64,000 nt of DNA from Sphingomonas sp. PP-CE-1G-424. Lineage in GTDB: Bacteria; Pseudomonadota; Alphaproteobacteria; Sphingomonadales; Sphingomonadaceae. A program made the translations under genes and the position numbers. This document shows, piece by piece, positions 16,913 to 26,820 of the stretch. Location of the stretch: NCBI RefSeq assembly GCF_004341085.1, contig NZ_SLXW01000006.1, forward strand, positions 62,001 to 126,000, read 5' to 3'. The notes below the pieces were generated by a model. That model saw only the letters and a list, made by a program, of their open reading frames with translations. It was not told where the DNA came from and did not search any database. Positions within the stretch are counted from its first letter, which is position 1, and each line of letters begins with the position of its first letter.

Positions 16913-19541
16913 TCACAGGACCAGCCTGGTACCGCCCATATGCCGAAACGCTCGCTCACGACAGGTCAGTAAGATGACCTGCATGTGCTGAGCTGCTTCT
17001 GTCAAAATCTCGGTCATCAGATCCAGCCGCGTATCATCGGCATACACAAGCGGATCGTCGAGGATGAGAGACACAGGACGCCCTTCTTCCCTCAGCAAAT
17101 CGGCGATCGCGAGCCGGGTCAAAACGGCGAGTTGTTCCTGCGTGCCCCTCGAAAGGCTGATGCACTCTTCTCGCGACCCGCCGCGACTGATTGCGGACAG
17201 TCCAAGGTCATCGGCAAAGACCAATTCCGAGCCGGGCAACAGGCGCTCGATGTGTCGCTTCGCCCTGGCGGTGACCGGACCGACATAGGTCCGGGAGGTT
17301 TCGGCCTGCACCTCCTCCAGAGTGTCCCGCAGCAGCTTGAGCGTCTGCGCTTCCTCGGTGATCCGGACAAGCGCCTGTTCCGCGGCCAAGGCTTCTTCAG
17401 TCGCTACGGCGGCACGTTCGGCCAGTCCCTTGCCACCCTCGCTTTCGATCGTGCCTTCCAGCCGGGCAATGTCGGTTTCCAGCCGTCGCCGCGCCTCGTT
17501 AGCTGCGACCTGACGTACATCGATGTTGGCGATCCCGCGCTCGATCGAATGCACGTCATGGACGCCAGCGTTGCGCTCGGCTTCGTTCAGAACAGTCGCC
17601 GCTTCCGCCGCCCGTTCCCTTGCATCGGTGAGATCCCCTGCAAAAGTTGCGAACCCCTGCCCGTGCTCGATCTGTCCAAGCTGATCTGCTGCGTTCCGAA
17701 GGTCGCTGGCTGCGCCTGCTTCGGCGGAGGCCAGTGGCCGATCCTGTTCCTCGATCATGCCTAGCGCCGTCGTCGCACTTTCTTGCGCCTTCAGCACGGG
17801 CAAGCGCGGTTTCGGCGACGTCGACTGCGTCAATGAAAACACGGACCGGCGGTGCTCCTTCGTCGTTACCCTCGCCTTCAGGTTCTGGCGGCAATCCCAC
17901 CAGAAGCAGCTTGAGCGCAGCTACGCCGGCGGAAAGATCGAGTTCGGCATCAGCGGGTGCGCTCGCCTCAAGTTGAGCGGAAAGCGTCTTCACCTCTCCG
18001 GCTGCATCCCGTGCTGTGTCGTTGCGTTGCCGCGCGACAGCGACGCTCTCTACGTCCAACTCTTTCAGCGCTTCGTCGTGTCGAGCAATGGCGTCAGCCA
18101 GGCCCAGTTCGGTGTTTCCAGCGGACGCTGGTGGACGGATGATGAGTTCTGCGCCGCTGCCCAAGCTGACGCGCGTTTGGCGCGTCAAAACACGGCGGGT
18201 GGCCGTTACCGGGTCACCGTCGATCGTAACGTCTGGCGCAGAGCCAACGAGCTCGATGGTAGTCGCCCCAGCCGCGAGCCTAGCGCGCGCTTCAGCGATG
18301 CCCCGCTCCCCCTTCTCAAGGCGGTTGATCGCCTCTGGAGCAATCATGGTTGCAGTGGCAGCCTTGGCGACGGAGAGGCGCTCCTCCAACGCAATGACGG
18401 TGCCGTGCCGGATCCACGCGGAACTGATGGCTTGCTGACGCCGTAGGGAGGCGGCGTGCCGTTCGGCCTCGGCGAGTGCCGCTCTGGCCAGCTGCCGGTT
18501 AACCCGCGCTTCCATAAGCGTTGTGCGTGCCGCATTGGCCTTGTGCCTGGCCGCCGTCACCTCCTGCGAACGTTCTGCCCTGCTCGCTTTGGCGGCGTCT
18601 AAAGCGGCCTGCGCATTGTCACGAGCGTGTACAGCGTTGGCATGGCGCAATGCGACCTCATCCAGCGTCTGAACCCGGATTTTTGCAATCTCAGATTCGG
18701 CTTTCCGCTGTGCCAGTATCTGCGCTGCCGCCCGCGCGATTTCGAGCGAGCGAACAAGATCGGCGCGCCTCTCGATGTCGGTGGTGTCGGCCATCTCCCT
18801 GTGAAGCACCTCGAGGCGTCCGCGCGTGGCTTCTAGCTCCGCAAAACTTTTCTCCAAGAGGTCGACCTTGCTGGCGGCTTCACGCGCGATCCGCTGCGCC
18901 TGATCGAGCCGTTCTCTTGCAGCCTTCTGTTCGCCACCAGGTGATTTTTTCGCGGTCCAGAAAGCGGCGAACTGCTGGTCGACCCGGTCACGAACCCTCT
19001 CATAGGCGGCACCGCCGAGGATCGTGCCGACCTCCGCCTCAAGGGTGGCCTGAATCGTGTCGCGAACGATCCGGCCCGGCGCCGAAACAGCAAGTGCTTC
19101 GGCCTGTCCGACCCAAAGCAAACCAAGCGCGCCGTAAGCGGTGACATCGCCGTTACGGCTGGTGTCTTTCTCGAACCCGAGCAGTGCCTGAAGCTGCTCT
19201 TCAGCAGCATCCCCTTGGGTCCTGCCATTCGGTCCTCGCACCTCCATCGAGTGCGACTTGAGGAAGCGTTTTGTGACCGTCCACGGCACTCCGGCGACAT
19301 CAAAAGTGACCCCGACTTCCGGCGCGACATTCTCACCAAACGGCTGGTACGAGCGCGTCAGCTGGTTGCCCGATCGGTGTGGTACGAAGAAGGCTGCTCG
19401 GATAGCCTCGAGCAGGGTCGACTTGCCGGTCTCGTTAGGCTCGACCACGATGTTGAGGCCGTCGGTAAGTCCGTCAATCGTGACCGGTGCGCGGAACTTG
19501 CGGAAGTTGTTAACGGTGATGCGCCGCAGTTTGAGGCTCAC
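16913..19541 (-). pseudogene. SbcC/YhaN-like AAA ATPase, frameshifted
   Basis: Two overlapping frames make one ~876-residue SMC-like ATPase. The first part (start ATG 19541) has NNFRKF and a P-loop PNETGKSTLLEA (Lys40), then long coiled coil. The second frame continues the coiled coil and ends with the signature SLSRGTQEQLAVLTRLAIAD, Walker B PVSLILDDPLVYADD and a terminal strand GGTRLVL. Similarity crosses from one frame to the other at about 17785-17815 (AETALARAEG to AQESATTALG), so one base is gained or two lost there. The pair with the overlapping SbcD-like gene resembles DNA double-strand-end nucleases. It is a true mutation, a sequencing error or, less likely, programmed frameshifting. 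Confidence 0.75.
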
Positions 19542-20647
19542 GCCGCAGCCCCCCTCATATGTTCGACGAACAGGCGTTCAAGCGCGCGCTTGGCCAGTGC
19601 GGCATCCCCCTCCCCTGCCCTCACTTTCGCGTAAAGCTTGGCGGCCGCAGCGCCAAGCATCCCCTCCCCTGACAGCGACGCGAGATCGTCGTCACTTGGC
19701 CTGGCGACCAGATCGTCGGAGCGAAGATCGAGATGGCGGAGCCGGTGTCGTAGATCATGTTCGATTCTGCCGAGGATGGCGACGCGATCTGTCATGCTGG
19801 TGATCCCCACCAGTGAAAGCTGGAGCAAGGTGGAGGCGGGATCGACCTCGCCCATCAAGCGCTCCACTTCCGCGTCAAAACTTGTCGTGTCGTTGACCCG
19901 CCATTCGCGGATCAGCCACTGGTAGCGGCCGGTTCGGATTGGGGTGACCTGAGGCCCCTCCCCGCCCCCAAAATCAACGAGTAAGACATGCCCTGGAACG
20001 TCGCGCTGAAAGCGGTCGGTCTCGGGCGTTCCAGCATACCAAGTTTTGCTACCGATCTCAAGGACCCCATGCCAGTCCCCGAGCGCAAGATAGCCGAGAC
20101 CGGAACGCTCGGCTCGGTCGGGTGGGATCTGATTGTTGGCCTCGCCTCGCGATCCGAAGTCCCTGATCGAGCCGTGCGCGAGACCGATGCGAAGCCGTGC
20201 TTCCGGCGTGGCCATCGTATCAAAATCGGCAGTCGGATCGTCGAGATTATGCCGGTGCGTGAGCGGTGCCGGTAGCAGCCAGACATCGTCTTCCATCTGC
20301 TGTGGATTGGGCTCGGCCAGGATGGTGACGTTCGCAGTTTGGCGCGCTCTTACCCGGTCCCACAAACCGCCGTTGCGCGCATAATCGTGATTGCCTGGCA
20401 GCAGCCACCAGCGGCAGGGATAGCGCCCCATCCGGGACAATGCCTGGACGATGGTTCTATCTTCCGGTCCCTCGGTATCGAACACGTCGCCGGCCACCAG
20501 AACGTGGCCAACATCATGGGTGCGGGCAGCGTGGCCGATGGCGTCGATCGCATCGAAGCGAGCTTCGGTAAGAGCCGCCCGGACGTCGGGTTCGAAGCGA
20601 CCAAATGCCTTGCCGAGCTGCCAGTCGGCACTGTGCAGAACGCGCAC
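19538..20647 (-). CDS. SbcD/Mre11-like metallophosphoesterase (DNA repair exonuclease)
   Basis: The 369-residue protein has the calcineurin-like metal motifs HSADWQLG, VAGDVFD, LPGNHD, LAHG and LGDWHG in order. In classical SbcD the first motif is DWH; here Gln10 replaces the histidine, as in a sub-branch of DNA repair exonucleases. It probably forms an SbcCD-like complex with the ATPase encoded immediately downstream, whose start overlaps its stop by 4 nt (ATGA). The start is GTG 20647. The expected role is endo/exonucleolytic processing of DNA ends or hairpins; a defence role is possible given the island. Confidence 0.8.
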   Translation of the reverse strand: MRVLHSADWQLGKAFGRFEPDVRAALTEARFDAIDAIGHAARTHDVGHVLVAGDVFDTEGPEDRTIVQALSRMGRYPCRWWLLPGNHDYARNGGLWDRVRARQTANVTILAEPNPQQMEDDVWLLPAPLTHRHNLDDPTADFDTMATPEARLRIGLAHGSIRDFGSRGEANNQIPPDRAERSGLGYLALGDWHGVLEIGSKTWYAGTPETDRFQRDVPGHVLLVDFGGGEGPQVTPIRTGRYQWLIREWRVNDTTSFDAEVERLMGEVDPASTLLQLSLVGITSMTDRVAILGRIEHDLRHRLRHLDLRSDDLVARPSDDDLASLSGEGMLGAAAAKLYAKVRAGEGDAALAKRALERLFVEHMRGAAA

Positions 20648-20978
20648 TATTCACTCCCTTGCGGGCGTCTCGCCCGCTTCAGTTCACCTGGAACGTCTAG
20701 CGAACAGTCGGGGTGTGCGGAAGCGTTTTGAAGGCTGTCCACCATGCCGTCGGAGTTTGCCCCCCTTGATGGCTATTTGCTCCCCAAAACGGATCATTGC
20801 GGGAACATGGAGTTTTGCCATCGGGAGATAGTCAGCATTCAAGCGCGCTGACTCGCGCGCTTAAGTCACTGCGGAAAAAGGAAAATGGCGTTCTCTTCAA
20901 CGGATGACTTTGAGCCCGGATCTAGGCGAATCTTATGCGGATTTGACAGCACACCTTACGCAACCTTCGGGCTCACCA
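20648..20978. other. Intergenic stretch with a 7-bp hairpin
   Basis: GCGGGCG (20661-20667) pairs with CGCCCGC (20671-20677) across a 3-nt loop, immediately upstream of the SbcD-like gene. It may act in the leader of that transcript or end transcription from the sigma-like gene. No gene is seen in the rest. Confidence 0.4.
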
Positions 20979-21455
20979 CTAACTACGACGCCTAAGCCGA
21001 GCGATGATTTGCCGGAAATGCCCGCGGACCCGCTCACGCGGGATTCCCAGCACAGCAGCAATCGTCTCGCCGCTCATTCCGTCGATCCGGCTAAGCCGCA
21101 GGACGTCGCGTGCTTCAGGGGCAAGCGTTGCTGCGGCAACAACGATCTCAGGATCGAGATGCTCGAGCGCAAGAAGCGCATCTCGCGGCACCAGCCACCA
21201 GGCGCGGACCTGAACACCATCAGGATGCAATCGAATCGCCTGCTCTCCGCGATCAACCGTCAGATGCTCCAGATCGGCAGTCTGCAATCGAGCGAGCACC
21301 TCGGCCAGGTTCGGGGCGGAGGTCGGCTCGGTCAACGCACTCAAGTAATCGTCGACCTTAGCTGCGAGGGCCCGGTTGGCCGCGATGTTGGGCAATCGCC
21401 GGTTCAATTCTCGACTGCACCGGCGAAGGAGCGCGAGCGTAGCACTGTCGGTCAT
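20979..21455 (-). CDS. Sigma-factor region-4-like regulatory protein
   Basis: The 158-residue protein ends in a helix-turn-helix typical of sigma-70 region 4: LAPEARDVLRLSRIDGMSGE, then TIAAVLGIPRERVRGHF. The N-terminal ~90 residues (RELNRRLPNIAANRALAAKV) show no region 2 promoter-melting motif, so it is not a full sigma factor. ATG 21455 has an AGGAGG site 5 nt upstream. It could be an orphan region-4 regulator that binds -35 elements or RNA polymerase. It is leftward, upstream of the SbcD/SbcC-like pair, and may control them (inference). Confidence 0.6.
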   Translation of the reverse strand: MTDSATLALLRRCSRELNRRLPNIAANRALAAKVDDYLSALTEPTSAPNLAEVLARLQTADLEHLTVDRGEQAIRLHPDGVQVRAWWLVPRDALLALEHLDPEIVVAAATLAPEARDVLRLSRIDGMSGETIAAVLGIPRERVRGHFRQIIARLRRRS

Positions 21456-21589
21456 GTTGGCCTCCTGGAGAGATTTGGGATCGTGGGGGCGGGAAGAGTT
21501 TGGTGTTTCCCACCTTCAATTCCTTCCTCCCTCTCCCTCTCTGCTGGCCGACCGAAGCATCGAAGCGCAGGTTATCGCCGCGTGTTGCG

Positions 21590-21840
21590 CCCTGCAGCGC
21601 GGCGACGGGCCACCACGCGACCGGCCGCCGCGGATCGAGTACGTTGCCGGCGTTCTTGAGCGCTGCGGCAGGTACAGCCCGCACCGCGACGCGGGCGGGC
21701 AACGCGCTGCCGAGGATCGCCACGAGCAGGCCGAGCGCGAAGAACCCGATCGCCGCTCCTGGCCGGATCACGACGTCCGGGGTGCTGCCGCCGAAATAGC
21801 CCGCACCCAGGCCGCCGCCAATCCCGCCGCCGCGCCGACT
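21590..21840 (-). pseudogene. Fragment of an FtsX-like ABC transporter permease
   Basis: The minus strand reads GAGYFGGSTPDVVIRPGAA, then FFALGLLVAILGSALPARVA and DPRRPVAWWPVAAL. This is the last periplasmic loop and a transmembrane helix of FtsX/MacB-type permeases, where VIRPGA and LGSxLPAxxAxRAxPAxALK are typical. There is no start, and the flanking codons do not continue the similarity. It is a passive relic in the 760-bp gap between the sigma-like gene and fecI. Confidence 0.5.
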
Positions 21841-21912
21841 AGTCCACGAAGGTCCAGCCAATCTGGCACTAATTTCAAGCTTGCATCGTGACGCGAACCG
21901 CGCACATTGGGA

Positions 21913-21939
21913 CCGCTTCCGGCAAAAAACCGGAAGCGG
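21913..21939. terminator. Perfect 10-bp hairpin between the defence island and the lasso locus
   Basis: CCGCTTCCGG (21913-21922) pairs with CCGGAAGCGG (21930-21939) across the loop CAAAAAA. It is immediately followed by a second short GGGG/CCCC stem. No gene ends directly beside it; it may insulate the fecI region or belong to a decayed repeat. Confidence 0.4.
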
Positions 21940-22215
21940 GGCGTGGAAACCCCGAAAGCAATGCAACTCGGTCGCAATTCTTGTGGCCGGGTGGCATGCG
22001 CGCATGTCCAACCGGCAACGGTAAAGGCGCATGCGCTCTGTGCATTGCCAGGGTTTCCAACATCCGGCTTCAGGCCGTCGCTCCAAGTGGACATAGGGGC
22101 GACAAATGAGCCACGGGCCAAGGTCGGCGCAGAGCCGACGCTTAGTTTTCATTGAGCGGGCGCGATATGCGCGCGCGCTCTCCCAATTTCCGCTCGGCGC
22201 AAAGAGCGCCGCGCA

Positions 22216-22761
22216 ATGAGCGCCGGAGAAAGCCAAGACCGCGGTTGGTATCGCGGTGCCCATCGCCGTCACTTCAGCGAGGTCTACCGGTCCGAGAAGC
22301 CGCGCCTGATCCGATATTTCTTCCGTGAACTCGGCAACAAAGCCGATGCAGACGAAATGGCTCAAGAGACGCTAGCTCGATTTTTGCGGTCTGCCCCTCC
22401 AGGGATCACGACGCCGCGCGGCTATCTGACCCGGATAGCGCATAACCTGGTCAAGGACCGATCCGTTCGCAATTCGACCCGCATGGCACAGCGGTCGGTG
22501 CCTCTCGACGACGGGATGGGCGCCCCCTCACCGTTCGATCCGCATCGCGATCTGGAGGCGCGCGAAAACGTAATACGGTGGCGCGCGATCCTTCAGCAGC
22601 TCCCGGCGGACACACTGGAGGTCTTCATGCTCAACCGCGTCGAGGGGTTCAGCTTTCGGGAGATCGCCGACAAACTGGAAATTCCCCTGTGGAAGGTACA
22701 GAAACACATGCTTCGGGCCGTTCGCCACGTTGGCGCCAATCGGAGCGATTCTGATGACTGA
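22216..22761 (+). CDS. FecI-type ECF sigma factor
   Basis: The 181-residue protein has region 2 (LIRYFFRELGNKADADEMAQ, then ETLARFL and RGYLTRIAHNLVKD) and region 4 (LQQLPADTLEVFMLNRVEG, then FSFREIADKLEIPLWKVQKH), the two-domain ECF architecture. Its last codons overlap the fecR start (ATGACTGA), indicating coupled translation. FecI-type factors are held by FecR and released when an outer-membrane TonB receptor binds its ligand, then transcribe the receptor genes. Here the targets are presumably the TonB receptor and isopeptidase downstream. Confidence 0.88.
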   Translation: MSAGESQDRGWYRGAHRRHFSEVYRSEKPRLIRYFFRELGNKADADEMAQETLARFLRSAPPGITTPRGYLTRIAHNLVKDRSVRNSTRMAQRSVPLDDGMGAPSPFDPHRDLEARENVIRWRAILQQLPADTLEVFMLNRVEGFSFREIADKLEIPLWKVQKHMLRAVRHVGANRSDSDD

Positions 22762-23725
22762 GTTGAATTCGCAGGATCAGTGCGCCGCCGAGGAATGGGC
22801 GGTCCGGATGCTGGACGACCCGACCCGCCACCAGCACGACCTTGCGCAATGGATCGCCGCAAAGCCCGGTCGCGGCGCCCTCTACGATCGGCTTATGCGC
22901 GATCTTGATGACGCTACTGCTGCCGTCCGCGTGGTATCGGTGCAGTCCTCTCGCCCGGTGTCGATGCGCGCTCGCACGACGCTCCTCGCAGTTGCGTTCC
23001 TCTGCGCATGCCTAGCCATAGGTTTTTCCCTGCGCTTCACCGCCCTGCAATCCGCCAAGCCACTCGCCCGGCCGACGGTGCACTTGGCGACCAAGGTTGG
23101 CGAGCTTCGCCGCGTGACGTTGGCGGACGGATCCAGCGTCATCCTCGACACCGACACTCTTCTAACGACCGATTTCTCAGGCCAGCGGCGGCTGCTCAAC
23201 CTTGAACACGGTCGTGCACGATTTTCGGTTGCCCATGACAAGGCAAGGCCCTTCGTCGTTCACGCGGGTGGCGGTGAAATCGTGGCGACCGGCACCGTCT
23301 TCGACGTGGCCTATCGTGACGCCCTTTCCATCGACCTCATCCAGGGACGTGTCGTCGTAAGACCACCGAGCATATCGCTCGGACCCCGCTCCTCGCCACC
23401 CATTGCCCTCAACTCCGGGCAACATATCGCCTTCGACCCCGGTCATAGGCGGCCCCCGTCCGTAACCACCACATCAGTATCCGAAACGCAGTGGGTGCAG
23501 GGCACGAAAAGCCTGAACGATGTCCCGATCGATGCGATCATCGCAGAGGCCAATAGATATGCCACCGCGCATATCGAACTCGCCGATCCAAGCCTCGGCA
23601 CGCGCGAGATTTTCGGCGATATCGATATCCGCGACAGTGATGCCGTTGCCGAAGGCGTCGCCGCCTATCTCGACCTTCGCATCGACCGGTCGCAGCGAGG
23701 GAAGATCGTTCTGCGAAACAAATAA
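22754..23725 (+). CDS. FecR-type anti-sigma / sigma regulator
   Basis: Start ATG 22754 lies inside the end of fecI. The 323-residue protein has the N-terminal DUF4880-like anti-sigma part (AAEEWAVRMLDDPTRHQHDL, AQWIAAKPGRGALYDR), one membrane helix (LLAVAFLCACLAIGFSL), and a periplasmic FecR domain (TKVGELRRVTLADGSSVILD, ARFSVAHDKARPFVVHAGGG, VATGTVFDV). A C-terminal STN-like segment follows (DVPIDAIIAEANRYATAHIE, IFGDIDIRD). It relays ligand occupancy of the receptor to the sigma factor in the cytoplasm. Confidence 0.88.
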   Translation: MTELNSQDQCAAEEWAVRMLDDPTRHQHDLAQWIAAKPGRGALYDRLMRDLDDATAAVRVVSVQSSRPVSMRARTTLLAVAFLCACLAIGFSLRFTALQSAKPLARPTVHLATKVGELRRVTLADGSSVILDTDTLLTTDFSGQRRLLNLEHGRARFSVAHDKARPFVVHAGGGEIVATGTVFDVAYRDALSIDLIQGRVVVRPPSISLGPRSSPPIALNSGQHIAFDPGHRRPPSVTTTSVSETQWVQGTKSLNDVPIDAIIAEANRYATAHIELADPSLGTREIFGDIDIRDSDAVAEGVAAYLDLRIDRSQRGKIVLRNK

Positions 23726-23812
23726 TTCTGCGGCCGCAGCTTCAAATTCGAAAAGTCCCGTCTTTACCGCTTGCGCCTTTGAACAGGGGCCGAGTTGCAA
23801 AACGGGGGAAGC

Positions 23813-26770
23813 ATGGTCGATCTTACCAGGGGTTGTTTATTTGCAAGTGCGACGGTCGCGGCCATCATAGTGGGCGCCCCGAGTGCAGCACAGGAAGCAA
23901 GCCGTAGAAGCTACGATCTTCCGGCTCAGGACCTGCGACTTTCCCTAAGGACAGTCACGCGTGGTTCCAAATACAAGTTGATCGCTGGATCCGCGTCTTT
24001 GCGGGGCAAAAACGCCAAAGCGTTGCGCGGTAACTACACAATCGGCGAGGCGATCGACCAGTTGCTGCGTGGCACCGATCTTTCCGTTAGTGTCATCGAC
24101 GAGAACGTCATTATCCGGGGGCGATCCGATCCGTCGCGCGAAGCGTCAGTGAGTGCGGCGGACGACGAGATCCTCGTGACGGGCACCAATATCCGGGGCG
24201 CGGTGGCTACAGGGCCAGTTCGCACGCTACGGAGAGCGGATATCGAGCGATCGGGACGAGCGACGGTGGCCGATCTCATTGCCGCGCAGACGGCAAATTT
24301 CGGTGGAACAGGTAATCCTGTGGCCAGCCTGACCGGTGTCGATGGTGGCGGCCTGAACTACTCAGTGGCGCCGGCCGCCAATCTTAGGGGGCTGGGCAGC
24401 GATGCGACCCTCACTTTGTTCGATGGACGCCGCGTCGCTGGGTCGGGTGGTCGCGGTGACTTCACGGATCTGTCGGCCATTCCTTCGCTCGCGGTCGACC
24501 GCGTCGAGATACTGACGGACGGTGCTTCGGCAATTTACGGGTCCGACGCGGTTGGGGGCGTCGTCAACATTCTCCTGCGGCGTCGTTATCAAGGTCTGGA
24601 CGTTCGGACCCGCGGGAGCCTGGGCCGCGACGGCCGCAAGGACGGACTTCTCGGCCTCGCGGCGGGCCAAGCCTGGCAGACCGGATCGCTGTTCGTGGCG
24701 TACGACTTCGAGCACCGCGACCGGCTCCGCGCCGCAGACCGCGCCTACACGGCAACCGGCGATCTTCGGCCATTTGGCGGCAGTGACCACAGGACGTTCC
24801 TCTCCTCGCCGGGTACGATCCTCGCGCTCGACCCAACAACGTTTTCCTACGTACCGGCCTACGCGATTCCTGCCCTCCCCGGCGGCCGCCAGCCTGTTCT
24901 GAGCGACCTGCAGCCGGGATCAAACCTATCGAACATCGTTGCAGGCGTCGATCTGTCGCCGCGGATCGATCGTCATGCGGCCTATGCGCGACTGGAACAA
25001 AGCATTGGTAGCGACGTCGATGTATTCGCCGAGGGGCGCTATGCCAGACGAACCTTCTCCTACGGGTCGCCGGCAGCGCAGACGGTCTTCGTGGTCACAT
25101 CTTCAAACCCCTATTTCCTGCCTGTCGACGCTCAACAGTCCAGCGTCTTAGCCTATTCGTTCCTCAATGATCTGGGTTCGGCACACGCGACGGGTGGCGT
25201 CTCCGCGCTCAGCACGGCGGCCGGGCTGACATGGCGTGCGGGCAGTGGCTGGACCATCGACGGCTATGGAAGCTTTGCGCGAGAACGCAGCGGCGAGCGC
25301 CTGTCGAACCAGCTTAACGCAAGCGCCTTGAACGAGGCAGTCGGCGCGGTGCTGGATGATCCAGCGACCCGCTACTCGGCCGCGGCGGACGGATACTTCA
25401 ACCCCTACGGCGCAGGGGGCGCGAACAGCGCGGCTGTCCTCGACTTCATCGGAGCTGGCTACTCGAAAGCACGTCGACGCAGTTCCGTGGCGGAGGCGGT
25501 CGTCAAGGGCGAGGGTCCGGTAGTACGCATTCCCGGGGGAGACGCCCGCCTGGCCCTGGGATCGTCCTACCGCCGGGAAACGCTGCGGTCCGGTGGCGAA
25601 ACCTTCATGTCGGGAAGTACGCCGACAACGCTCGCCCAACTCGAGGGCAGACGGGGCATCAAGGCTATCTTCACGGAGCTCGAGGTTCCGCTCGTCGGTC
25701 CCATCAACGCGCGTCCCGGTGTCCAGGCGTTGAACCTTTCGCTGGCGTTGCGGCATGAAGCCTATGAAGACTTTGGCGGGACCACCAATCCGAAGGTTGG
25801 ATTGTCATGGCAACTGGCCAAGGGTGTGACCGTGCGCGCCAGCTGGGGCACCTCCTTTCGCGCACCCGCGCTGGCCGAGACGAAGGAGCGCCGCAGGATC
25901 GTGCCCACGGTCTTGCCAGACAGCACGGGTGGATCGGTGCCAGTGCTCATCCTCGCCGGGGGCAACCCGGACCTCTCGCCCGAGAGAGCCAGAACGTTCA
26001 GCGCGGGCTTCTCCCTGGCGCCTCCTCAGATCCCAGGCTTGACGTTCAACGTGAATGGCTTTTCGACTCGGTTCAAGGGCAGGATCGCGCAACCCGCGCT
26101 TCTCGACCTGTCGCGCGCTTTGACCAACCCTTCACTGACGCCGTACGTCGACAGGATCACCCCCTCAGTTAGTGCTACCGACCTCGCGCGCGTGACTGCG
26201 CTTCTGGCGGAACCAGGCGCAAGCGAGGGTTTTTATCCGCCGACCTCTTATGCTGCGATCATCGACACGCGCTTCGGCAACACCTCGGCACTGCAGGTCA
26301 GCGGACTCGATGCAGACCTTGGCGTCGTGCGAACGGCCGGGAAGCAACGGTACGGCGTGAACCTGTCCGCGACGTGGCTGTTCCACTACACCGACACCCT
26401 CACGCCGCTGTCTTCGTCGGTCGATCGGCTCAACACCTTGAGCAACCCAGCAGATCTGAAGCTACGTGGAACGGCGGAGTGGTCCCGCGGTGCGCTATCC
26501 GCCTTCGTGGCGGGCAACTTTGTTGACGGCTACAAAGACGATGCCAGCGTTCCCATCCGAGAAATCGGTGCATTCGTGACCGCCGACCTCAACATCGGCT
26601 ATGCGCCGACATCGGGACCACTGTCCGGCTTTCGCTTCTCGATCAACGTCGAAAATGTGTTCGATGCCGACCCACCTTTTGTCGATCGCTCCAACGGCTT
26701 CGGGTTCGATGCCGCAAATGCCTCTCCGTTCGGACGGGTTGCAGCAATCGAAATCAGACGATCCTGGTGA
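23813..26770 (+). CDS. TonB-dependent receptor with N-terminal STN domain (lasso peptide locus)
   Basis: ATG 23813, after GGGGGAAGC, opens a signal peptide (LFASATVAAIIVGAPSAAQE). Next come an STN domain (~30-100: YDLPAQDLRLSLRTVTRG ... YTIGEAIDQLL), a plug (ILVTGTNIRG; FDGRRVAGSGGR; VEILTDGASAIYGSDAVGGV) and a 22-strand-type barrel ending in RRSW, with the terminal aromatic residue needed for outer-membrane assembly. The STN domain marks a signalling transducer, consistent with fecIR upstream. In isopeptidase-type lasso clusters such receptors are thought to import the lasso peptide. Confidence 0.88.
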   Translation: MVDLTRGCLFASATVAAIIVGAPSAAQEASRRSYDLPAQDLRLSLRTVTRGSKYKLIAGSASLRGKNAKALRGNYTIGEAIDQLLRGTDLSVSVIDENVIIRGRSDPSREASVSAADDEILVTGTNIRGAVATGPVRTLRRADIERSGRATVADLIAAQTANFGGTGNPVASLTGVDGGGLNYSVAPAANLRGLGSDATLTLFDGRRVAGSGGRGDFTDLSAIPSLAVDRVEILTDGASAIYGSDAVGGVVNILLRRRYQGLDVRTRGSLGRDGRKDGLLGLAAGQAWQTGSLFVAYDFEHRDRLRAADRAYTATGDLRPFGGSDHRTFLSSPGTILALDPTTFSYVPAYAIPALPGGRQPVLSDLQPGSNLSNIVAGVDLSPRIDRHAAYARLEQSIGSDVDVFAEGRYARRTFSYGSPAAQTVFVVTSSNPYFLPVDAQQSSVLAYSFLNDLGSAHATGGVSALSTAAGLTWRAGSGWTIDGYGSFARERSGERLSNQLNASALNEAVGAVLDDPATRYSAAADGYFNPYGAGGANSAAVLDFIGAGYSKARRRSSVAEAVVKGEGPVVRIPGGDARLALGSSYRRETLRSGGETFMSGSTPTTLAQLEGRRGIKAIFTELEVPLVGPINARPGVQALNLSLALRHEAYEDFGGTTNPKVGLSWQLAKGVTVRASWGTSFRAPALAETKERRRIVPTVLPDSTGGSVPVLILAGGNPDLSPERARTFSAGFSLAPPQIPGLTFNVNGFSTRFKGRIAQPALLDLSRALTNPSLTPYVDRITPSVSATDLARVTALLAEPGASEGFYPPTSYAAIIDTRFGNTSALQVSGLDADLGVVRTAGKQRYGVNLSATWLFHYTDTLTPLSSSVDRLNTLSNPADLKLRGTAEWSRGALSAFVAGNFVDGYKDDASVPIREIGAFVTADLNIGYAPTSGPLSGFRFSINVENVFDADPPFVDRSNGFGFDAANASPFGRVAAIEIRRSW

Positions 26771-26820
26771 TTTCGCCCGAACACCGGGTGCGGGTGTCGA
26801 ACAACATGTCGGAGATAATT

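Noticed and set aside
18521-19144. Long plus-strand frame opposite the SbcC-like gene
   Set aside because: Pro/Ser/Arg/Cys-rich antisense shadow of a clearly coding frame.
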